Below are positions 46,546 to 57,094 of a stretch of DNA of 64,000 nt, piece after piece. The stretch's first letter is position 1. Every line of letters starts with the position of its first letter. The position numbers and the translations under genes were made by a program. The stretch spans positions 6,434,610 through 6,498,609 of the forward strand of contig KN832870.1 in NCBI GenBank assembly GCA_000827325.1, in the 5' to 3' direction. The stretch is from Oidiodendron maius Zn. Taxonomy: Eukaryota > Ascomycota > Leotiomycetes > Myxotrichaceae. Under the pieces are notes generated by a model. The model worked only from the letters and a program-made list of their open reading frames with translations. It was not told the DNA's origin and ran no database searches.

Positions 46546-47976
46546 CTATCCCCCCCCCCGGTTTAATTGTATATGCTCCACTTATTTCGGCACCCCTGCT
46601 TATTTACCGCAGAACCCTCTAGAAATACCAGTGTTTTGGCAGAATATAAGCAACACCACGATACCCTACACCTAGTATACAGCATACAGCTTAATCCTCT
46701 CAATCATGGCTTCTCAGGAATCAAATACTATGTGCGAGACCCTTTCTGAGTCTGAAATTCTGACTGAATCTGAGCTAGAAGATAATCCGAGACCGACTAC
46801 TGCCCTCGATACAACACGCGACCAGCGCATTGCAATCAAGACTGCACTCTTATTTAAGGTGCCCTGGAGCAAAATCAGGCAGGAGCTCCATGTTACAAAT
46901 CGACAGATACAGTATGCCAATCGTCATAGGGTTACACCTCAAAAGCGGAAATGTGGACCGAAAGCTAAGGTGTCTACACCTCGGAGGAGGGCTCTTGAGG
47001 CCTGGCTACTTGAATCCCCCTCTCGGCGACATATACCTTGGAGACAAATACCTCTTTGTGCTCCTGAATTCAGCGATATAGGTAAACAAGCAATACATAC
47101 AGCTATGCAGAGTCTAGGCTATTGCCGTCGTGTAGCCAGAAGAAAGGGCTTCTCGGATGACCCTGAAGTCATGCACCAGAGACTTGAATTCGCACGCCAG
47201 GCTATTAACTGGTCACAAGAGAGGCTGTATTCTCAAATCTTTTCAGACGAGGTGTAGGCAATGGGTGGAGCGCATACGCTCTCATTTGTGACAGTCAAGG
47301 AGGACAACAGCGACCGGCTACAGCCAGAGAACTTACAGCACAAGTACTCAAAGCGTCCTGCCTGGATGTTTTGGGGTACTCTTGTACGAGGGACAAAGGG
47401 ACCATGTGTATTTATTGAAAAGGAGTGGGGAAATATAAGTGCAGAGGTTTATAATACACATGTCTTGAGTCTAGTTGAGGAGTACTGTACTCAAAATCCA
47501 GGCTGTTGGTTTATGCAGGACAATACACCAGCACACCGGTCAATCGAGACAAGGATTCATTTACTTGAGCGTCGAATACGCTGGATTCGATGGCCAACAT
47601 ACTCTCCTGACTTGAACCTTATTGAGCATGTCTGGAATTGGATGAAGAATTGGATCCAGGAGCATTACTGGCATGCTAGATATAACCCGTCTAAGATATC
47701 GCTGGCTCAATTAAGGCAAATAATACTAGACGCCTGGAATGCAGTGCCAGACTCTTATATTGAGAGGCTTTATGGCTCCTGGAGGGCGCGATGTCAGGCA
47801 GTTATTGATGCGAATGGTGGTCCTACTCGATACTAGGCTAGCTCTTAATAATATCACTGAATTTGGAAGGCGGTGACTCTGAAAATACTATAAAACACCA
47901 TGAAATATGCTCAAAATAAGGGAGATTTACGGATAAAATAAGTGGAGCATATACAATTAAACCAGGGGGGGGATAG
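46546..47976 (+). mobile_element. Tc1/mariner-type DNA transposon, nearly whole
   Basis: 1431 bp bounded by long inverted ends of about 42 bp: each end runs CTATCC, a C-rich tract, GGTTTAATTGTATATGCTCC and ACTTATTT. TA dinucleotides flank the element on both sides, as expected from TA target duplication. The inner part of the end (TATGCTCCACTTATTT) also occurs in the truncated copy at 22410, but the outer C-rich part does not. So either the outer part belongs to this element, or the element sits inside a pre-existing palindrome. It contains one transposase reading. Confidence 0.88.
46706..47836 (+). pseudogene. Tc1/mariner transposase with one in-frame stop
   Basis: The transposase reads from MASQESNTM at 46706 to NGGPTRY at 47836 in a single frame of about 376 codons, interrupted once. 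An N-terminal helix-turn-helix region (PWSKIRQELHVTNRQIQYA) precedes the catalytic domain. That domain has IFSDEV, MQDNTPAHRS and YSPDLNLIEHVW; the spacing from the second Asp to the Glu is 34 residues, a DD34E pattern. The only break is TAG at 47255-47257, where TGG is expected (SDEVWAMG). A G-to-A change of that kind is what RIP on the other strand would leave. The element was therefore active recently. Confidence 0.88.
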
Positions 47977-48584
47977 TACTGTAGCTCACCTGGCCGGTGT
48001 CACAATATTCGTGTATTGAGTGATTGGCTGGAAGACGGTCTTTATTCTTGGGGGCTTTTTTCCCTCAGAACATCATTCTGTCTTCTCCATATATATGGAG
48101 AATTAGTAGGGCACTGACAACCTATATTGGGTGCCAATTATATGTGGCGTGACCCGCAGTTGCGCCTATCATGTGACACAAGGATGTGACGTTTGTAATT
48201 CGGTCGTGACAAAAGAGTAAAAATCATGCGATTAGTATGGCGTCCATTTTCCCGAACTAAAATGCAGAATTGTACTCCTATGATCAATCTCCCAATCCCC
48301 AAAGCTGCCAGACCAGCCAGTGCCGCCAGTATCTACTGAGAATCACCTCCTGCATCAAGGCCCTTTACACCAGAATTCTTTGTCGGGTTTGTAGTAGTTG
48401 CCGAAGAGCTTGCTGAGTGAGAGATTGCGGGCCAAAAGTTGAGCAGCCCGTGCTCGCGGCTTCAGGCGGCCAAGCTACCGCCTTGACGGCTGAAGGGGAA
48501 GGAGGGCTGGCGACTCTGGGGAAGGCAGCCTTGATCTAGCGTTTCCGAACCGTCGGATTTAGATATGGCCGGACTTGGTTGTGG

Positions 48585-48721
48585 ATATGTAGTATGGTGT
48601 TCATCAATACGTGGAATTCATGAATTGGGCTAATGAAATTCGGCCAATTCATGAACTAGATATCTAATTCATCAATTGGACAGTTATACGAATTAGACTA
48701 TTGATATTCAAAACTACATTC
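48585..48721. mobile_element. MITE-like inverted-repeat element, copy 1
   Basis: The left end ATGTAGTATGGTGTTCATCA and the right end (TATTGATATTCAAAACTACA) are imperfect inverted repeats. The interior is rich in AATTCATGAATTGG-type motifs. It has no coding capacity and shares its left end with the element at 48872. Confidence 0.6.
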
Positions 48722-48871
48722 TTGCTAAGAGGTACTTGAAGCTTGAGTAATTTACATTAGCTTGTGAATCTCTCTTAAATATACTATGAGGTAGGCATCT
48801 AGTTGATTAGGTTACTTCCAAAGCAAATCGACGTATCACAGTGGACAAATATTCCACCTATCCCCAGCCGT

Positions 48872-48988
48872 GTAGTATAGTGTTCATCAATACGAAAAAT
48901 TCATGAATTGGACACTAAAATGCCGAATTTGGCATCCAATTCGTAATAAATCACGAATTAAACGTCTAATTCACCAATTAATACTATA
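48872..48988. mobile_element. MITE-like inverted-repeat element, copy 2
   Basis: Begins TAGTATAGTGTTCATCAATA and ends in TTAATACTATA; the interior repeats AATTCATGAATTGGA. It is related to copy 1, 150 bp away, in the same orientation. Confidence 0.6.
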
Positions 48989-49236
48989 CATATACTGAAA
49001 CCCCTCTACCTCGCCGTCACCCCTACCTTATTATTTAAGATACACTAATAACTTGGTTAGAACCTCTTGTCATCACCTTACGACCCCCTTCTCAATGCTC
49101 ATGCAGCCCCCGATGTCTTTTTCGCCCTCCGCTTTAAGTAGCCCAAGTCGGATCACCTGAGCTCATTTGGCTGACCACGATGAATGCGCTCCTGAGGGAG
49201 ACGAGGCAGAGTCATTAATATCTATAATAAGTCGCA

Positions 49237-50491
49237 TCAAGACGACTTATCCTCAGAACTTGACAAAAGGCGAAATGGTGGAACCAGATGGTACATGGCA
49301 CTCTGGATAACAGACGCAGCCATAGGGGCTACCCAAAAAATCCATTGGTCTAGTATTCTGTTAGTAGAAATCAATCCTATGGTTGACGATAACATACTGT
49401 CCCAGTTGTTTCGAGCCACAGAAAATGCAAGGCATCTTGCAGGATTAAAAGAAGGCCCAGAGTATCCCGAAAATCCAAGGCCCGCCGAGGCAAAGATTAA
49501 CATGCCAACTGATAATCCTACTAACGCTGGTCCGACGGTAGGACTAAATAAAGTTGCCTGGCGGGGATCCAATCCGAGGGCAAAGGCCAAGAAACTGAGA
49601 AACCTTAGCCGACATATGATTTTGAGATGTATGGAAGTGAGAGGCTTACATGGAGACAAGTGCGAAGCTTAGCTCTAGGAGAAAGGCTTGGCCGAGGGTC
49701 ACTGAGTCCACTCTGTTACTCTCTAAGAAACAGCCACCTCCACGGTATCTTTAACAGATTCATTAGTCTTGTGAAATTACTTAGATGCAATAGTTTATCA
49801 TATTACTTCAATGTTGCGACCTGGCCAAGACCCCCTCTTATTAAGCCGCCAGACAGGGAGGCGCCAGCTACCTGTGCAAGGACATAGAGGACAGCCCTCG
49901 GAAATTCGATTAGGCCAGTCAGAAGGGTCGTAAAAGTAATCATAGGATTGAGATGGCCACCTGCTCGATTGTTAGCTTTGAGCTACCACCAATTCTGGAA
50001 TTCGATGAGACATGCCAGAGGCTGGAGCAGTCCCATATATGAACAGGATGATCAGAACAGAGCTGATGACTCCCACATAGGCTGGCAGGTATACTGAGTC
50101 AAAATTGACCACAGCTACACTGATCATAGCGGCAGTATATGTCAAGAACAATGTTCCCATAAACTCAATAAGCTTTGATCTAGGTCAGTCAATTCTACGT
50201 TATAAAGCGTTAATCTTTGCTGAGAAACGTGGTTATTGACGACTAGGGCAGACAAACCGCAGCACTCCAGATAGCTTTGCTGTTCCAGTTGGAAAACAGG
50301 TATTGCGATACTTTATTGATTATACCAGACTCGTTCTCTTTTGTCCAATCTTTTTTGCGAGCGCCTGCGGCAAAGGACCCTTGAAACTGCGCGCCAGGCG
50401 ATTTGACGAGTTCAACCTTGGTCGTTGAGCCTTTGCGCTGTCTTAGCCCCTCGATAGTATCCACCGGTATGTCTTTAGATTCCATCATCAT
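49237..50491 (-). CDS. Aquaporin (MIP family), XIP-like
   Basis: Six exons (50491-50258, 50172-50016, 49960-49807, 49748-49650, 49603-49398, 49349-49237) give 320 residues with six hydrophobic segments and a hydrophilic N-terminus of about 65 residues. The first pore loop is SGGHLNPMITF (Asn135, Met137 instead of Ala). The second is GPSFNPARCL (Asn268, Cys272). The NPARC form with a cysteine after the arginine, plus a non-NPA first loop, is the hallmark described for XIP aquaporins of plants and fungi. The protein should conduct water or small neutral solutes. The second intron, 49961-50015, needs a GC-AG donor (GCATGT) to restore SGGHLNP. Two introns were placed to recover the family reading. 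Confidence 0.85.
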
Positions 50492-52124
50492 TTACAGATA
50501 AATTTATGAGAATTAAAGTAATAGAAGGAAAGTCCGAATACGTTGTAATTTGTTAATACAAGGAGGTCGTCCCTTTGGTAGCGTCTTATTAGTGGCGCTG
50601 TACGCTGCTGACGAAGCTGCTGACGAAGCATACGGAATAACGGCGGCTCGTATAACATACATTCGCGCGCATATATGCGAGCTGGGCATCCTCAAAGCAC
50701 TTCAGGGTTTTCAGGGTCGATAAAACAGCTATTAATTAATTAAAGCCTAGTCAACTACCCTAACTAGAAACCTACTTTATTGGGCATGTACGGGCAATAT
50801 GTAATAAAGACCTACGGAGGTCACAGCAAAAGGAAATGGCAAAAGGCGGGCTTGCCTAAGCTGGTTGCCATTGCACCAGTGCAGCGGTGCTAGTCCGAAT
50901 TTGTGACGAACCTCGTCAAATCACGGCCCTAGGGACCGTAGTTACATGCACGTGACTTAGGCTGTCTCTCTTTCTCTTTCTCTTTAACTTGACAGTTGAT
51001 AGTTAGAATACGCCTTTATGTCCTTCTTACGGATCGAGATCCCTGTCCAGCTTAAGCCGTTATAGAATTCATGACGTATAGGCCAACCATATAACAGCTC
51101 AAGCTAAACAGGGATCTCAATCGTGATCTGAATGTTAAGCCATATTCTCTTGTTGGAACTTGGGGAAAGGCTGGGCCGGGATGCGAGTATCCGCTGCTCA
51201 TTATACTGTGGAGATAGTCGGACAAGTGGTAGCGGTTATCTTATAGTTCAACTGGCAAGGGTAAACTAGGGCAACCGGCGTGGACTAAACCACATCCTCA
51301 CGCCATTATTACGTCCGTCGTCTACGATAGTCGTCAGTGGGAGATGGCATTCTATTCATTTTTAAGCGGTAAATTCTTAGACCCTACCCGACATCCCTGC
51401 GAGGCCAAGATCCCGGCCAAATGGCCGAACTCTCGACGACAAATACCAGTTCAATTGTCATGGCTATCTGGTTTTATACCTGGTAAGGCCTATTTCTTAC
51501 CACTCTATTCTCTACTCTCTAACTTGCATGTTGGCCAATTAGTTGTACGACAAATGTTATATATTAAATCCTACAGTTGTCTAAAGTGCGCATTTTCTGC
51601 AGTTTAACGGAGTTTTTAAAGTTTCAAATTGAGGCACGATATATGTTGACTGGTATAAAGGCTTCAAGCACATACTGTACATGAGATACTGATGCCTACT
51701 AGACTACCCACTACTGCCTATAAGGCGACTCAGTGGAAGCCTATTCAGTAACTTAACTGTGTGCAGAATTGTGTATAAAGGGTATAGATCTCCTATCTCC
51801 TACTCCTGACTTTAGTTGTCTCTGCCATACAGATATGTTCTTGAGTTCCTCGAAGGACACGAATGTTCTCAGGAGTTGGAATGAGATTAATCATAGTGAG
51901 ACCTACCTCGTCGCCCTACTCTTGAATAACATCTCTTCTGGGATCATGTTCATTCCACCCTATTCCTCCTGCGATCCTCACCGCTGCTGGTTATCCCTCG
52001 TTTCCGGGAATTCGAGTGCTGTGTGATCAAACTATCACCTAGAGGCATCCCTGTATGTATGGGGACCGTCACAGTTCGATGTCCTCACGAGTTGAGTAAT
52101 ATTTGATGTTGGCCTAGACTATTT
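50492..52124. other. Intergenic with a doubtful LTR remnant
   Basis: No gene recognised. Contains a diverged stretch resembling the LTR family of 0.5 and 29.6 kb (about 51644-51850). Confidence 0.45.
51644..51850. repeat. Diverged LTR-like remnant (fossil)
   Basis: Begins TGTTGACTGGTATAAAGGCT and continues TTCAAGCACATA, parallel to the opening of the LTR at 485. TTAGTTGTCTCTGCC near 51812 matches a block in its second half. The right end and any target duplication cannot be placed, so the element is old or the resemblance is partial. Confidence 0.35.
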
Positions 52125-54238
52125 CTAAACCTTCCACCTCAGCAAGGTAAGGCTCCTCTTTTCAAAGACAAATTTATTAGTTGCACTCCAGACACTCTCC
52201 TTAATGGCAACCTTCTCCTTTCCCTCTATGTTATGATCTCTAATATTATTCTCTCCGCCACCAACCACGAAAATTTGTACCCTGACACCTTCCGGCGCTG
52301 CCGAAGACACCTCCATATCCTGGTGCTCCGCAATATTAACCACGGCGAGATTGATATGGCCATCATCACTCAGTGCAGCAGATGCGTCTAAGAGTGGTAG
52401 ATCTACAGTGCTTGCTAGCCAGCCTGGGAATGTTGTCCCAGTATAGGCCTCAGAGCAAACATGTGTGGCCAAAGATTTACCGCGCATATACTTTGAATAC
52501 AGATATAGCGGCCAGTACGTCGATTGCTTAATCACACCCCGGTCAGTAGTCATGAGCGGGGAGATGACATTGACGCTCTGTGCAATGGTCGCCATACCGA
52601 TGTTCTTTGCCTGGCGGACGAAGACGTTGAGCCAGACTGCGACGGCCAGCGCATCTGAGAGATTGTAGAGCTCCTCAGCGCCCTTGTCTCCTGGTGCGCG
52701 GACTGGGTTCCAGACGTTCCATTCGTCGAAGCAGATAGTTGGGCGATGGGATGATTTAGGGTTGGTGTTGATGACGCCTGTGAAGTAGTTCTCGTAGTCG
52801 ATGTCGCAGCGGGCAAGATCAATGAAGGCCATAGTCATCTCTATAGCCCTCTCAGCAGCTCGTGGGGAGGTGGCATTGGCATAATGGCTAGATAAGGATG
52901 TGTTGTCAGTAAACGCCGTCCAGGGTGAGTACCCCTCTACTAATCTTCACGTAAATACAGGCGAGCAATATGCTTGCAAATGCATTTATTTATGCGTATA
53001 TGTAGTTAAAGAGGGCTGGGAGTGTTTAATACGCACTTTGGATCAGATGTGTACATGTGGATCGAGTGCATATCCGTGATTCTGATACATTCTTGAAGAA
53101 CGTATCTATCCCAATCACTGTGTCCGTTCTTGCCACAGAGGATCAAGATAATTGAAGGGTCCAGTAATTTTAAAGCTGTGGGGTGGGAACATGAAAAATT
53201 AGCCGCAAGACTTGGTATCTTAGTGTCATTCATCTCCTTTCTCTACCCCACTTTTTCTCTTCGTTCAACATACTGATGATGGGGTTAGATTGATACAGAC
53301 CCTTTGCCCACTGGTTAGCCCTTTTTGCATAATTCTCCTTTGTATCTTGTTCGACCTGCCTATAAGAGGAAAAGGATAAAGTTAATGTTATAGATCAAAC
53401 GTTGGTTCAATTTTACTTACCAGGGGCCCCAGACTTCATTTCCTAAGGCCCAATACTTGACATTGTATGGTTTTTCGTGTCCATTGGCTCGTCGGAGATT
53501 GGCCCAATACGTATCTTTGTCGGAGTTGCAATATTCCACCCAAGCCAGGGCTATAATTCACAAACAAAACATTCGGTAATTAGTAAAGCGCTCGAAAGTA
53601 AAGCTCAAAATGGAAGACGAGAGGAGTTATTCCCTATCTCTTATCTTCATCTGACAGAAAATGCCGATAGAGGAAGGAAAGAGACTCACCATCCTCTAAT
53701 GTGCCAGTGCCCATGTTCAATGCCAGATACGGTTCTGTGCCCACCACGGTACACCATTCCATGAACTCATCCGTGCCGAATTGATTCGATTCAATGCCAT
53801 TCCATGCCAGTTCGGGTCGTTTTGGTCTCTTCTCCCTTGGCCCAACCCCGTCTTGCCAGCGGTAAGTAGCCACGAAATTACCTCCCGGATATCTCACCAC
53901 GGGCACCTGGAGTTCCTTCATGCATTCAATTACATCCTTCCGGAACCCTCTCTCATCAACCAAGCCATTGGCGTTGGTGGGATCGTAGAGGCCACCGTAT
54001 ATACATCTTCCCATATGTCTGTTGCGATGTGCCCGAAAGGGCGCTATTAGCATCCTGTGGTTATATATGAAAACTGGTATCGAGAGTAAGGAAGAAAAAT
54101 AGTGTTAGGTAGAGGGAGAAGATATACATACTCTGTAAAGCCCCCGTATATTAGTGGATTGATATCTGCTATGACATGCTTTGGGGAAGTAAAGATGGAG
54201 GGCTCGACCCCTTCCTTGATCTGAGTGTAACTCGTCAT
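52125..54238 (-). CDS. Alpha-L-arabinofuranosidase, glycoside hydrolase family 51
   Basis: Six exons (54238-54132, 54018-53690, 53550-53421, 53359-53301, 53175-53037, 52887-52125) close to 508 residues, the usual length of fungal intracellular GH51 enzymes. The retaining catalytic pair is visible: Glu184 in [11 protein letters not shown] as acid/base, and Glu310 in ICFDEWNVW as nucleophile. Other conserved blocks are [25 protein letters not shown] and [14 protein letters not shown]. No signal peptide is present at the chosen ATG ([10 protein letters not shown]). A hydrophobic stretch upstream of it in the same frame has no good ATG context. The enzyme releases arabinose from arabino-oligosaccharides. 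It diverges from a sugar transporter. Confidence 0.92.
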
Positions 54239-55203
54239 CTCGCGCAACAAACAAGTCAAACGTTGTTGTCTTAAGTTGGCTTGAGGGAAAATATGAGAAA
54301 ATATATTTTTAATAGGTTGAAGTGAGCTCTGTGGGAACAAGATATAAAATAATACAGATGAAAGTAAAGTGGACAAACACGAAGAAACAAACGAGAGAGA
54401 ATAAGGTTAAGTAAAAATGGAGTGATCAGTTCGGTTGGCTTATTCCTCCTGGGCTATTGGTGCGGGTATGAACATGGCCCAGAGTTCCAGCTCTCGTATC
54501 TGGATTCTCCTGCTACCGTTAATGCCTTCTCCGGAATCATCGGGGAGCATGACTCGTGGTGGGCTTGTGATACTTTTGCACATGACCACGAGCGGCTTAA
54601 CTTCGGCAGTGCGCCACAACCATTAGTTATGTTTGCGGAACAACACCGCTCTGCAGCCATCATACACACGCGATTATCATATTTCTTTCTCGTTTCATGC
54701 GTTCTTCTATTCCAATTGAGCAGTTTGGGAAAGATAGTGTCTCGTATTCTCTCCCCATTGGAGCGCATCTGAAGCATCGTTTTGTGGCGCAAGTTCCTGA
54801 CCCACGGGACCGGTTGAACTTCGGTAAATACATGGAACAACCCCGACTTTTGGAACGGGCCGGCAAATCTTCGGTCTTCTCCTCCCCCGCAAGCTGGACT
54901 GTGGAACAAACCCCGACTTTTGGAACGGGCCGGCAAATCTTCGGTCTTCCTCCCCGCAAGCTGGACTGTAGTCTAATATCGTCTAACTTCTCGCACTATA
55001 CTCATGCATATCCCAAGGTGTTAGAATCCAAGCATTTAAGTATAGTGAGCTTCTCATCCGACATATTCTATATATCCTACATCTTGCATAGTCCCACAAA
55101 ATTCCTCAACTCAGCATCTCGGGATACTTTTCCTCTCCTTGATACCTTATGACCCTAGCGCAACGGGGCCACAACTCCACCATTAACATTGGCATTTTTC
55201 ATC
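54239..55203. promoter_or_regulatory. Shared divergent promoter of GH51 gene and sugar transporter
   Basis: 965 bp separate the two start codons. The right half contains a tandem duplication (54833-54969). The repeats hold CCCCGC (SYGGRG on the other strand), which fits the consensus of the carbon-catabolite repressor CreA. Whether the sites are bound is not shown. Confidence 0.5.
54833..54969. repeat. Tandem direct repeat, 69 and 68 bp
   Basis: TGGAACAA(A)CCCCGACTTT through GCAAGCTGGACTGT occurs twice head to tail (54833-54901, 54902-54969) and is nearly identical; small length differences lie in the TCCTCCCC tract. It lies 235 bp before the transporter start codon. Confidence 0.92.
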
Positions 55204-57094
55204 ATGGCCACAATAGAGACGACAAAGAAGACAGTTGAACATGTAGAAGAACATGAAGGAGTCCAAGAACTCACCAATTCGGTCACGGTTGCTCATCAGG
55301 AAGATGCCGGTTCGTCGTCACTGAGAACCTCCCCGCCCATACCTTACAGGCCAATCCACCTCCCCCTCTTAGTCATTCAACTCATCGTAAAGTACCCCAA
55401 GCTGACAGGTAAACAGACGACCACAAGATCTCCAAGCTTGACGCCATCAAGAAAGACAAGACGGCAGTTCTATGGTGTCTGTTCGTCGTTTGGACAAGTC
55501 TGCTTGTCAGTTTTGAGAGCAACGCTTCTGGAAACGTTATTGGGATTCCCCAATTCAGACAGAATTTCGGGAGTCTATACAATGGAGAATACGTTCTTGC
55601 AGCGAAATGGCAATCGGCATTTACAGCTGCCCCCACGGCCTCGTAAGTTTTCACAACCAAAATCTCGTATATCTTTCCCTTTCATTGTTAAAAGCATCGC
55701 ATCATCTAACCTCCCTTTCGCCAACATATAGATTTGCTGTCGGCGCCCTGACTTGCGGTTTAATCTCTGATACTATTGGTCGCAAGTACACTGTCATGGC
55801 CGGACTTGTAGGTTCCTATATATCCGTGACGATGGAGGTTGTCGCCAATACCAATGGGCTTTTTTTCGCCGGAAAGTTCCTTAACGGATTCGTTGTCGGC
55901 ATGCTGGCTGCCGTCTGCCCCACTTACCTAGGAGAGATCGTCCCTTTGGCCCTCCGAGGTCTTCTCACGGCAATGATTGCATTTGCCTACGCTCTTGCTC
56001 CACTCACTGCCGCAGTCATCGTCAACTCAACCGGTACTAAGACGAACGTCTGGGCCTATCGATCAGTCTTCTGCGCTCAGTATGGCTTCTGTTTCGTCTC
56101 CACCGTCTTCGCCCCCTTTATTCCTGAGTCCCCCTGGTGGCTAGCAAGCAAAGGGCGCGATGAGAAGGCTCTAGCGAGCCTTCGGCGCCTAGGCTGCAAC
56201 ACAGATATTGAAGCTGTACGCAAACTTGCCCTGATAAAGGTCACCTTGGAGGAGGTCCGGCGGGAGACCGAGGGCGTCACGTATTTTGAATGCTTCCGCG
56301 TCTCCAATCTCCGTCGAACCATGATCTCCGTCGCTCCGCTCACCATCCAGGCTCTAGGCGGAGTCATCTTCATCGCTGGTTACTTTGTCTACTACGCTGA
56401 GCTGGCCGGATATTCCTCGGCCGCAGCCTTCAAGCTCTATGTCATATTCCAAGTTATTTCCATGTGTGGCAATATTACTTCCTGGTTCGTCATTGATCGC
56501 GTTGGGCGCCGGGACCTCACACTGTATGGGACTGCGAGTCTGATGGTAATCTTGATGTTGGCTGGCGGTCTCGCTACTGCGGGCAAAACACCATATATTA
56601 AGGGTTGTTTCTCTATGATGATGATCTATGCCTTTGTTTATAATTGCACCATCGGTGCTACGGGCTATACCCTTCTCACCGAGATTGCCACCTCTCGACT
56701 AAGGGTAAAAACGATTGCTATTGGTATCGCCCTCCAGAATATTATATATATGGTGCTAGGATTTGTTCTGCCCTACCTCTTCAACCCTAACTACTTGAAT
56801 CTCGGTGCCAAGGTACGCAGTCGGATATCTGACATCTTATTCGTGCCCACTCCGCCTCCCTGAAAAATATAGAGCTAATATGGTCTTAATTCGCAGATAT
56901 CCTTCATCTTCGGCGGCTTTTCGGTTGTGTCTGTTATTTATCTATACTTCTACCAACCCGAAACAGCCGGGAGGAGTTATGAAGAGTTGGACGCCATGTT
57001 TACGGCCAAGGTGCCGGCGAGAAAGTTTAAAGCGTATATCACAGAGGTGAATATGCGGGTCAGCGCCGAGACTAAAGGCGACGAAGCTATTTGA
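55204..57094 (+). CDS. MFS sugar transporter
   Basis: Four exons (55204-55309, 55417-55642, 55732-56812, 56897-57094) give 536 residues. Sugar-porter motifs appear in order: LISDTIGRKYT after the second helix, PESPWWLASKGRDEKA in the central loop, WFVIDRVGRRDL and PETAGRSYEELDAMF near the C-terminus. The IGIPQFRQNFG near residue 90 and the tail RKFKAYITE resemble fungal alpha-glucoside/hexose porters. The first intron (107 bp) and its acceptor were chosen because they restore DDHKISKLDAIKKDK in frame. It probably imports a sugar or oligosaccharide that the GH51 enzyme processes in the cell; substrate unproven. Confidence 0.88.

Larger units (their letters stand above)
47977..49236. other. Intergenic, AT-rich with MITE-like repeats
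   Basis: No gene recognised. Holds two related inverted-repeat elements (48585-48721 and 48872-48988). The rest shows no coding feature. Confidence 0.5.
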
